Translations under genes and position numbers: made by a program
Part shown: one piece after another, positions 8,566 through 14,614 of the stretch
Position numbering within the stretch: position 1 is the stretch's first letter
How the letters are laid out: every line of letters begins with the position of its first letter
The notes under the pieces: model-generated
What the model was told of the DNA's origin: nothing
The model's database searches: none
The model's input: the letters and a program-made list of their open reading frames with translations, nothing else
Origin: Actinomycetes bacterium
GTDB lineage: Bacteria > Actinomycetota > Actinomycetes > Actinomycetales > Cellulomonadaceae
Length of the DNA: 21,764 bases
Direction of reading: 5' to 3'
NCBI GenBank assembly: GCA_023432565.1
Contig: JAEYUL010000032.1
Span: forward strand, 1 to 21,764

Positions 8566-9389
8566 CGGCGACCCAGCTGCAGCACGCGTGCGAGCCCCGG
8601 CTCGTCCGGGTCGTCGACGACCTCTCGACCGTCGAGCCAGGACCGCACCACGTGCGCCAGCTCGCCGGGGTGGCTGAAGTTGACGGCGTGCGCAGCGCCC
8701 TCGATCAGCACGACCGTCACGTGCGGCGGGGCGAGACGGCCGATCTCCCGCACACGATGCGGGCGCGGCATCAGCGGGTCACGGCTGCCCAGGACCGCGA
8801 GGGCGGGCACGGGGGTGCGCAGCAACCGCTCGAGCGAGGGGAAGCGCGTGAGCTCGCTGAACAGGTGCATCGCGTTGACGGGCCCGAAGCGCACGTAGTC
8901 CGGCACCGCGATCGGCGCCATCCGTGGGCTCTCGCGCAGGACGTCCCGACCGAGCTGGCGCAGGGCGCGCGCGAAGGGCTGGTTCTGGATCCCGCCCGCG
9001 GGCGAGACCAGGATCGTACGGTCGACACGGTCGGGCACCTGGTACGCGAGCTCGAGGCTGACCGGGCAGCCCATCGAGTTGCCGAGCAGCACGACGCGCT
9101 CGAGCTCGAGCGCGTCGAGGATCTGCATCAGCGCGTCCGCGAGGGCCGGGATCCCCAGCGTGCGGCCCCAGCGCTCGCTCGCGCCGTACCCCGGCAGGTC
9201 GGGGACGATCTGCGTGCGGTGAGTGGCCAGGCGGCGCGCCGTCGGCAGCAGCGACGCGCCGGAGATGGCAAACCCGTGCACGTGGACCACGGGGAGCGGG
9301 CCGGGGACGTCGGCGCTCTGGCGCACCAGCACCTGGTGCCCGCCGACCCTCACTCGGCGCTCCTGCCAGCCCACGTCGGGCGCGCTCAT
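8562..9389 (-). CDS. Alpha/beta hydrolase (soluble esterase/hydrolase)
   Basis: A 275-aa canonical alpha/beta hydrolase. VVHVHGFAISGASL is the oxyanion-loop HGF motif. DLPGYGASERWG follows. LLGNSMGCPVSLELA contains the nucleophile Ser105 in GNSMG. LGSRDPLM gives Asp204 and EGAAHAVNF gives His234, completing the triad. There is no signal peptide, so it should be cytoplasmic. The substrate is not deducible. ATG 9389 (MSAPDVGWQ) is chosen because homology-like sequence begins here; the upstream ribosome site is weak. Its TAA stop shares bases with the TAG stop of the convergent hydrolase at 8562-8565. Confidence 0.88.
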   Translation of the reverse strand: MSAPDVGWQERRVRVGGHQVLVRQSADVPGPLPVVHVHGFAISGASLLPTARRLATHRTQIVPDLPGYGASERWGRTLGIPALADALMQILDALELERVVLLGNSMGCPVSLELAYQVPDRVDRTILVSPAGGIQNQPFARALRQLGRDVLRESPRMAPIAVPDYVRFGPVNAMHLFSELTRFPSLERLLRTPVPALAVLGSRDPLMPRPHRVREIGRLAPPHVTVVLIEGAAHAVNFSHPGELAHVVRSWLDGREVVDDPDEPGLARVLQLGRR

Positions 9390-9467
9390 GCCCCGAGCGT
9401 GGCAGACGACGCCCGGCGCGGCCACACCTGGCTCGGGGCCGGCGCACGCGCGCGTCGTGCGGCGTGC

Positions 9468-9505
9468 GCGACCGGCGGGCACGTTCGGCGCGTGCCGCCG
9501 GTCGC
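9468..9505 (-). terminator. Probable terminator of the CBM2 esterase gene
   Basis: A G/C-rich hairpin has left arm GCGACCGGCGGGCACG at 9468-9483, right arm CGTGCCGCCGGTCGC at 9491-9505, one bulged base and a 7-nt loop. It sits 17 nt beyond the esterase stop on the - strand. There is no U-tract, which is common for actinobacterial terminators. Confidence 0.6.
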
Positions 9506-9521
9506 ACACCGGCACGGCGGT

Positions 9522-10922
9522 CTACGCCGCCGCGCAGCTCACGGTGCCACCCGCGCCCGACCCGGTCCCCTGGAAGCCGAACACCGTGCTCGCACCGGCG
9601 CCGAGCTGCCCGTTCCAGGGGGCGTTGGCGACGGTGATCTGCGAGCCGGCGTTCGCCTGACCGCTCCACACGTTGGTGGCCGAACCCGACGGCAGGGACA
9701 CGCTCACGCGCCAGCCGTTCAGCGCGGCGCTGCCGGCGGTGACCTTCACCTCGGCGACGAAGCCGCCAGGCCAGCTGCTCACCACGGTGTAGGCGGCGGT
9801 GCACCCGGGGCGCGGGTCGGTCGTCGGCGGCGTGCTCGGGGTGGGCGTGGCGGTCGGCGTCGGTGTCGCGGTCGGGGTGGGCGTCGACGTCGGGGTGGGT
9901 GTGGGCGTCGGGGTGGGCGTCGGCGTCGGGCCCGCGTCCGCCCATGCGTCCTGCAGGAATGCGGCGATCGTGTCCCAGCTCGGGTTCGGCGTGCCCTGCG
10001 TGACGGTCTCGCGGCAGCCCTGCGTGGTGCGTACGGTCTGCTGACCGTAGCGGGAGGGGCTCGTCACGTCGGCGTGGCTGTGGCCGGCACCGGGCACGGA
10101 GAAGAACCGGGTGTCGACGCACGCCGCCTTGAGGGCGTCGTAGAGGATGGCCGTCTGGGCGTGGGGCACCACGTTGTCGGCCTGCCCGTGCAGCAGGAGC
10201 ATCGGAGGGTCGTTCGCGTCGACGTACCTGATCGGGTCCGCCTGGCGCGCCTTGTCGGGGCAGCTGGGGATCGCGCATCCCAGGAGCTGCGCCTCGGGCG
10301 CGTCCGGGCTGTTGTGGTCGATCCAACCGCCCTGGTCCTGCTGCGCGAGCCGGATGAAGTCGGTCGGGCCGAAGAAGTCGACACCGGCCTGGACCGCGCT
10401 CGACACGCCCGTCGTGCCGAGCTGGCCTTCGAGCGCGGCGACGCCTCCGGTCAGCGCCCCCATCGCGGCGACCCACCCGCCGGACGAGTCGCCCATCGTC
10501 GCGAAGCGGTCCGGGTCGATCCGGTACTGGGCGGCGTTGGCGCGCAGGTACCGGATCGCTGCCTTGACGTCGTGCACCTGCGCCGGGAACTTCGCCTGCG
10601 AGCTCGACCTCACGCTGACGCCGGCGACCGCGATCCCGCGCGGGTTGAGCTGTTGGGCGATCGCGTTCGCGCCGGACTTGCCGTCGTCGGACGTCCACGC
10701 CGAGCCCGTCGACCACACGACGAGTGGCCAGGGTCCCGCGCCGTCAGGGACGTACAGGTCGAGGAGGTGCCCGCGTGTGCCAGGCGGGTCAGCGGGTGCG
10801 TAGGCGATGTTCGGCGTCGTCTGGACAGCGTTCGCCGGTGTGCCGACGGCGGCGACGGCTCCGGCGGCGACGAGCACCGCGACACCCCACCGTGCCGTCG
10901 CCCTGATGTGCGCGCTCCACAT
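9522..10922 (-). CDS. Secreted alpha/beta-hydrolase esterase with C-terminal CBM2
   Basis: A 466-aa exported carbohydrate-active-type esterase. Residues 1-32 are a signal peptide (basic start, hydrophobic core, ANA cleavage site). A catalytic alpha/beta-hydrolase domain at about 35-330 has GDSSGG with nucleophile Ser146, Asp249 (HGQADNVVP) and His281 (GAGHSHAD). A Pro-Thr linker follows at about 332-372. A family 2 cellulose-binding module occupies about 373-464, with flanking Cys374 and Cys463 and Trp384, 404, 419 and 436 at typical CBM2 positions. The usual HGG oxyanion motif of related esterases is replaced by WSTGSAW. The likely substrate is an ester on plant cell-wall polysaccharide, such as acetyl-xylan or a feruloyl ester, by analogy. 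ATG 10922 has a GGGGGAG ribosome site. Confidence 0.9.
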   Translation of the reverse strand: MWSAHIRATARWGVAVLVAAGAVAAVGTPANAVQTTPNIAYAPADPPGTRGHLLDLYVPDGAGPWPLVVWSTGSAWTSDDGKSGANAIAQQLNPRGIAVAGVSVRSSSQAKFPAQVHDVKAAIRYLRANAAQYRIDPDRFATMGDSSGGWVAAMGALTGGVAALEGQLGTTGVSSAVQAGVDFFGPTDFIRLAQQDQGGWIDHNSPDAPEAQLLGCAIPSCPDKARQADPIRYVDANDPPMLLLHGQADNVVPHAQTAILYDALKAACVDTRFFSVPGAGHSHADVTSPSRYGQQTVRTTQGCRETVTQGTPNPSWDTIAAFLQDAWADAGPTPTPTPTPTPTPTSTPTPTATPTPTATPTPSTPPTTDPRPGCTAAYTVVSSWPGGFVAEVKVTAGSAALNGWRVSVSLPSGSATNVWSGQANAGSQITVANAPWNGQLGAGASTVFGFQGTGSGAGGTVSCAAA

Positions 10923-11056
10923 GACGGTGTCTCCCCCTCGAGCGTTGCGTGGCCGCTCACACTGTGCGGAGACGGCGAGGCCCACGAGAAGTGCCGAATC
11001 CTTTCGGATCTGACTGCGCACTTTTTCGAAGACGCGGAGGCGTGTGGGTGCCTTCG

Positions 11057-12121
11057 TCAGGCGACGGCCTGTGCGGCGGGGGCCTGTGCGGCGACGACCA
11101 CCGGTGCCGAGACTGAGCGGCGGCTGGCGACCGTGTGCAGGACGAGCCCGCCGACGACCCAGGCGGCGAGTGTGAGACCGGCCGTCGTCCCGCCCGCGCC
11201 GGAGAAGTACGCGACCGAGCGCACGAGGGTGCCGGTGGCGCCCGGGGGGAGCAGCTGACCGAACGTGCCCAGCCCGGCGGGGAGCCATGCGGCGGTCGTG
11301 GCGATCCCCGCGAAGGGGTTGCCGAGGAACATCATGCTCATGGCGCCGATCGTGAAGCCCTTGCCACCGAAGGCCAGCTGGAGCGCGGACAGCGGGATGG
11401 CCATGGCGGCGATGCCCAGCGTCATCGCACCCGCGACCGGCCAGAACGCCGACTCGATGCTGCCGAACCCGAACTGCAGGACGGCGGCGACGATGAGCCC
11501 GCCCACGAGGGAGAAGATCCCGATGCCCGCGAGCTTCCAGGCGTTGCTGCGGGCGAACACCGTGCGGAAGGCGACCGCGGGGACGATCCCACCGAAGACG
11601 AGGGGGAACGCCAGGCCGCCGATCCCGATGCCCGAGGGGTCCCCGGACGGCAGCGGCACGACGTCCGTGCTCGTCGCCGCGACGCCCTGCGCCGCGCCGA
11701 TGCCCTGGGCGGCCGCGGTCACCGACTGGGCGATCGCGGTCGAGCCGGCGGTGGCGACGACGCTGCGGATCGCGCCCGGCTCGACGACGAAGCCGCCGAC
11801 GACGTCGCGGTCTCGCACCGCCTCGCTCAGCGCTTCCGCCGTCTCGTACCCCCGCAGGGCGTAGGCGCCGGGAGCGCTCGCGTCGAGCGCCTCCTCGAGC
11901 TGCGCGACCGCAGCGGGCGTGCCGACGACTCCGACCGCGAGGTCACGGGGTCCGCTCTTGAGCGAGGGCAGGATGAAGATCGCGAGCAGCAGCGCCAGGA
12001 GTGCGCCGAGTGCGACGGTCGTGCCGACGAGCGTCGCGACCGGACGCGGCGCGCGGCGCGCTGCCGACGGCAGAACGGCTCCTGCGGCGGTGTCGGGGCC
12101 AAGGTCGAGCGAGGGTGACAT
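11057..12121 (-). CDS. ABC-2-type/YhgE-like integral membrane permease
   Basis: A 354-aa membrane protein with the topology of ABC-2/YhgE-Pip-like permeases. There is one TM at about 30-52, an extracytoplasmic domain at about 55-160 (GPRDLAVGVVG, GYETAEALSEAVRDRDVVGGFVV), then five TMs at about 165-185, 197-216, 225-248, 255-280 and 314-332. No ATP-binding gene is adjacent, so it may act with an unlinked ATPase or alone; the substrate is unknown. ATG 12121 has AAGGA upstream. It diverges from a TetR gene, and the shared intergenic region carries two palindromic operators. That makes it the probable target of that regulator, an arrangement typical of efflux functions (inference). Confidence 0.8.
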   Translation of the reverse strand: MSPSLDLGPDTAAGAVLPSAARRAPRPVATLVGTTVALGALLALLLAIFILPSLKSGPRDLAVGVVGTPAAVAQLEEALDASAPGAYALRGYETAEALSEAVRDRDVVGGFVVEPGAIRSVVATAGSTAIAQSVTAAAQGIGAAQGVAATSTDVVPLPSGDPSGIGIGGLAFPLVFGGIVPAVAFRTVFARSNAWKLAGIGIFSLVGGLIVAAVLQFGFGSIESAFWPVAGAMTLGIAAMAIPLSALQLAFGGKGFTIGAMSMMFLGNPFAGIATTAAWLPAGLGTFGQLLPPGATGTLVRSVAYFSGAGGTTAGLTLAAWVVGGLVLHTVASRRSVSAPVVVAAQAPAAQAVA

Positions 12122-12167
12122 CGTTTCCTTCGGGACGGGGGTGGCGACGCAGATTGGCGCGCTCAAG

Positions 12168-12207
12168 CGGAGAATCAGCCTCCGGTTATACGGAGGATCG
12201 TCCTCCG
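12168..12207. promoter_or_regulatory. Two tandem palindromic operators between permease and TetR gene
   Basis: Four alternating half-sites CGGAG/CTCCG start at 12168, 12180, 12191 and 12203. They form two 17-bp palindromes (12168-12184 and 12191-12207) repeated at exactly 23 bp. The second is perfect: CGGAGGA-TCG-TCCTCCG. The first has the same outer arms. A TATAAC-like element on the - strand lies between them at about 12186-12190. The location between a TetR gene and its divergent neighbour makes TetR binding the simplest reading. Confidence 0.75.
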
Positions 12208-12276
12208 GATAGAGTGGTCGCGTCAAGCCGTAGCGCCTCACGTCTCAGGTGGCGCCCGTCACAGCCGAGGAGAACC

Positions 12277-12864
12277 GTGCGAGCGGATGCTGCCCGCCGC
12301 CGTGCCGAGCTCGTCCGAGCCGCCCGGCACCTGTTTGCCGAACGCGGCAGCGAGGTTGCGCTCGAGGCGGTCGCCGACGCCGCGGGCGTCGGCATCGCGA
12401 CGCTCTACCGCAACTTCGGGTCACGTACCGAGCTGGCCGACGAGGTCGCCGTCGCGATCCTCGACGACGTACGGATCGCCGCCGAGACCGCGACACGGCA
12501 GATGCGCCACGCGCCTGCCGCCGCCTGGCGCGCCTACGTGCACGAGCTGGTCGGGCTCGAGCTCGGGGCGCTGTCCGCCGCGCTGGCCGTGCACCTCGCC
12601 GCCGACCTGTCCCCGGCTGTGCTCGCCGCGCAGGAGACGGCGCTGGCGGGTGTCGACGACGTCCTCGCGCAGGCCCGCGCCGCAGGGCTGGTCGACGCCG
12701 AGCTGAGCTCGCTCGAGCTCGTCCTCGCGATCGGCCTGCTCACCCGGCCGCTGCCCGAGGCCGTCGCGCGTGAGGCGCCGCAGCTCGTCGCGCGCCTGAC
12801 GCCGATCCTGCTCGGCGGGATGCGTTCGTGCGGGCGCCAGCGTGACGGGGCTGCGAGCCCCTGA
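12277..12864 (+). CDS. TetR family transcriptional regulator
   Basis: A 195-aa one-component repressor. The N-terminal TetR_N helix-turn-helix is clear. RRRAELVRAARHLFAERG at about 7-24 is helix 1, and VALEAVADAAGVGIATLYRNF at about 27-47 covers the HTH with the family-typical LYRNF. The remaining residues form the helical ligand and dimer domain, which is too variable to suggest a ligand. GTG 12277 is chosen because GAGGAG at 12267-12272 precedes it. The long in-frame extension upstream would run through the operator region and is not TetR-like. It probably represses itself and the divergent permease through the paired palindromes at 12168-12207. Confidence 0.92.
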   Translation: MRADAARRRAELVRAARHLFAERGSEVALEAVADAAGVGIATLYRNFGSRTELADEVAVAILDDVRIAAETATRQMRHAPAAAWRAYVHELVGLELGALSAALAVHLAADLSPAVLAAQETALAGVDDVLAQARAAGLVDAELSSLELVLAIGLLTRPLPEAVAREAPQLVARLTPILLGGMRSCGRQRDGAASP

Positions 12865-12865
12865 C

Positions 12866-12893
12866 ACCCCGCCGGACGCGGGCTCGGCGGGGT
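12866..12893 (+). terminator. Terminator of the TetR gene
   Basis: ACCCCGCCG at 12866-12874 pairs perfectly with CGGCGGGGT at 12885-12893 across a 10-nt loop. It begins immediately after the TGA stop of the TetR gene. No U-tract follows. Confidence 0.6.
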
Positions 12894-12916
12894 CGAACGG
12901 CACCCCGCCGCGGTGG

Positions 12917-12979
12917 CGGGTCGTCAGGTTCGCCGGGAGCGGCGGGACCTGCCCGGCTGCTCCGGGTTGTCAGGTTCGC
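12917..12979 (+). repeat. 17-bp direct repeat upstream of the PAS gene
   Basis: CGGGTCGTCAGGTTCGC at 12917-12933 recurs as CGGGTTGTCAGGTTCGC at 12963-12979, with one mismatch and a 46-bp period. Between them ACCTG at 12947-12951 is the inverse of the CAGGT inside each repeat. It lies just upstream of the possible promoter of the PAS/MCP operon and could be a regulator site. Confidence 0.6.
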
Positions 12980-12990
12980 GTCCGAAAAAC

Positions 12991-13016
12991 CTCCCGGCGA
13001 GGCCTGTGCGGCCGAT
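12991..13016 (+). promoter_or_regulatory. Possible FliA (sigma-28)-type promoter of the PAS/MCP operon
   Basis: CTCC at 12991-12994, a 16-nt spacer, then GCCGAT at 13011-13016. This resembles the CTCA-N15-17-GCCGA(A/T) pattern reported for motility genes of flagellated actinobacteria. It lies 55 nt before the PAS gene start. The match is by eye and the first element has one mismatch. Confidence 0.4.
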
Positions 13017-13071
13017 GGGCAGTGTGCGCCGAACGACCTGCGCGTCCGACGTCCCCCATCTGGAGCCGCTC

Positions 13072-13617
13072 GTGAGAACAGCCCCGATCACGCCGACCTC
13101 GGTCGAGCGCACCTTCGGAGCCGAGGAGATCATCGTCTCCAAGACGGACCTGAAGGGCCGCATCGCCTACGCCAACGACGTCTTCATCCGCGTCTCGGGC
13201 TACAGGCGAAGCGAGCTGCTCGGCAAGCCTCACTCGATCATCCGGCACCCCGACATGCCGCGGGCGGTGTTCCAGAAGCTGTGGGACACGCTGCGGGGTG
13301 GGGAGGAGATGTTCGCCTACGTCAAGAACCTCACGCCCGACGGCGCGTACTACTGGGTCCTCGCGCACGTCACACCGTCGTTCCGCGACGGTCAGGCGGT
13401 CGGGTACCACTCCAACCGGAGGTTGCCGGCACCGGGGGCCGTCAGGGAGATCGACGAGCTCTACCAGGTGCTCGTACGCGAGGAGCGACGCCACGGTTCC
13501 GGCAACCAGGCGGTCGCCGCCTCGAGCGCTCTGCTGAAGCAGATGCTCGAGGACAGGGACATGACGTACGACGAGTACGTGTGGGACGTCATCAACCGCC
13601 ACGGCGGGCAGCGATGA
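13072..13617 (+). CDS. Aer/CetB-like PAS domain sensor
   Basis: A 181-aa soluble protein made almost entirely of one PAS domain of the Aer energy-taxis type. Diagnostic stretches are AYANDVFIRVSGY at about 32-44, IIRHPDMPRAVFQKLWDTL at about 56-74, and the closing YYWVLAHVTP strand. Arg58, His59, Asp61 and Trp71 correspond one-for-one with Aer residues Arg57, His58, Asp60 and Trp70, which matter for FAD binding, so a flavin cofactor and redox sensing are expected. Unlike Aer it has no TM, HAMP or signalling domain; only a short helical tail of about 60 residues follows. GTG 13072 has GGAG at good spacing. The stop overlaps the start of the MCP gene (ATGA), so the two proteins probably work as one receptor. 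Confidence 0.88.
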   Translation: MRTAPITPTSVERTFGAEEIIVSKTDLKGRIAYANDVFIRVSGYRRSELLGKPHSIIRHPDMPRAVFQKLWDTLRGGEEMFAYVKNLTPDGAYYWVLAHVTPSFRDGQAVGYHSNRRLPAPGAVREIDELYQVLVREERRHGSGNQAVAASSALLKQMLEDRDMTYDEYVWDVINRHGGQR

Positions 13618-14504
13618 TCGGGCTGCGCCGCCCGAGCGCCGCACCCGAGACGGTCGCGCCCGCCGATCTCGACCTCGGGCCGGTCGTCGAGGTGCTCCGA
13701 CGAGCCGCGGAGGGCGACCTCGAGGCGCGTGTCGTCGAGCCGGGCGAGGGTCCGCTGGGCGAGCTCGGCAACGTGCTGAACCACCTGCTCGACCTGAACG
13801 ACGCGTTCGTCCGCGAGTCGGGCGCGGCGCTCGACGCGGCAGCGCAGGGCCGGTTTCATCGGACGCTGATCGAGCGCGGGCTTCCCGGGGCGTACCGCGA
13901 GGGAGCGCGCCGCATCAACGCCGCGCGCGACCTCATGCGCGAGGCGGCCGAGCGCTCCGACCAGGAGAGCGCCATGCGCGCCGAGATCGTCGGTCAGGCG
14001 GTCGAGGTGTCGCAGCACGTCGCCGCCGCCTCGACCGAGCTCGGCGCCAGCGCGCAGTCCCTCGGTGGGTCGGTCCGCGAGGCGGTGCGTGAGCTCGAGC
14101 AGGCGACCCAGCTGGTCCGCAGGCTCGCCGAGTCGTCCGAGAAGATCGACTCGGCGGTCACCGTGATCGGCGCGGTCGCCGCCCAGACCCGGCTCCTGGC
14201 GCTCAACGCGACGATCGAGGCGGCGCGCGCCGGTGCGGCGGGCCGGGCGTTCTCCGTGGTCGCGGGCGAGGTGAAGTCGCTGTCCGACGACGTCGCCAAG
14301 TCGTCGTCGGAGATCGCCGCCCAGGTCGCCGCCGCGCAGGACGCCGCGCGGGACGTGGTGGACGCCATGGAGCGGATCGCCTCGGTGATCGCGGTCATCG
14401 ACCAGGAGGCCGAGGGCGTCGCGAGCGCAGCGGGCGACGACGAGGGCGGGCTGGCGCGCATGGCCGAGACCCTGCGCACCGACATCGGCCGGTTCAGCGT
14501 CTGA
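13614..14504 (+). CDS. Soluble methyl-accepting chemotaxis signalling protein
   Basis: A 296-aa MCP-type protein with no TM segment or signal peptide. Residues 25-62 (EGDLEARV ... GPLGELGNVLN) and 68-106 look like two degenerate HAMP-type units. Residues 115-296 form the coiled-coil signalling domain. Its CheA/CheW-contacting tip at about 192-225 is clear: TRLLALNATIEAARAG and AFSVVAGEVKSLSDDVAKSS. The signalling arms are shorter than in full-length MCPs, so its methylation capacity is unclear. The start ATG 13614 overlaps the stop of the PAS gene, giving translational coupling. The pair resembles the CetA/CetB bipartite energy-taxis receptor of Campylobacter, but CetA is membrane-anchored and this protein is not. 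No cheA or cheW lies in the window. Confidence 0.9.
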   Translation: MIGLRRPSAAPETVAPADLDLGPVVEVLRRAAEGDLEARVVEPGEGPLGELGNVLNHLLDLNDAFVRESGAALDAAAQGRFHRTLIERGLPGAYREGARRINAARDLMREAAERSDQESAMRAEIVGQAVEVSQHVAAASTELGASAQSLGGSVREAVRELEQATQLVRRLAESSEKIDSAVTVIGAVAAQTRLLALNATIEAARAGAAGRAFSVVAGEVKSLSDDVAKSSSEIAAQVAAAQDAARDVVDAMERIASVIAVIDQEAEGVASAAGDDEGGLARMAETLRTDIGRFSV

Positions 14505-14526
14505 CGCCGGCCGTCCTCGCACGGAC

Positions 14527-14569
14527 ACGACAGCCCCCGCCGCTCCGTGAGAGCGGCGGGGGCTGTCGT
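14527..14569. terminator. Bidirectional terminator, perfect 19-bp stem
   Basis: ACGACAGCCCCCGCCGCTC at 14527-14545 pairs without mismatch with 14551-14569 across the 5-nt loop CGTGA. It lies 22 nt after the MCP stop and within the convergent gap to glnA1, so it can serve both transcripts. Confidence 0.85.
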
Positions 14570-14581
14570 CACTGCGAGTCA

Positions 14582-14609
14582 CCGGCCCCCGGGAGCAGCC
14601 GGGGGCCGG
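14582..14609. terminator. Second convergent hairpin, 11-bp stem, next to the glnA1 stop
   Basis: CCGGCCCCCGG at 14582-14592 pairs with CCGGGGGCCGG at 14599-14609, with a 6-nt loop. It starts 5 nt beyond the glnA1 stop on the - strand, so it probably ends the glnA1 transcript first, with the 19-bp hairpin as backup. Confidence 0.75.
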
Positions 14610-14614
14610 GACGA

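Noticed and set aside
9830..9935. Short tandem DNA repeat of GGTGGGCGTCGG type as a possible regulatory or mobile repeat
   Set aside because: It is explained by the Pro-Thr linker of the CBM2 esterase read on the - strand.
10989..11023. Nested inverted repeats (AAGTGC/GCACTT outer, CCGAA/TTCGG inner) upstream of the esterase gene
   Set aside because: The arms are only 5-6 bp with imperfect symmetry. It could be an operator of the esterase gene, but the support is too weak to list as a site.
12001..12276. In-frame N-terminal extension of the TetR protein
   Set aside because: It would overlap the operators and the permease start and lacks TetR-like sequence; GTG 12277 has a good ribosome site.
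4706..14614. Genomic island or prophage call for the accessory block
   Set aside because: No integrase, transposase, tRNA, att-like direct repeat or clear composition shift is visible, so only a synteny difference is claimed.
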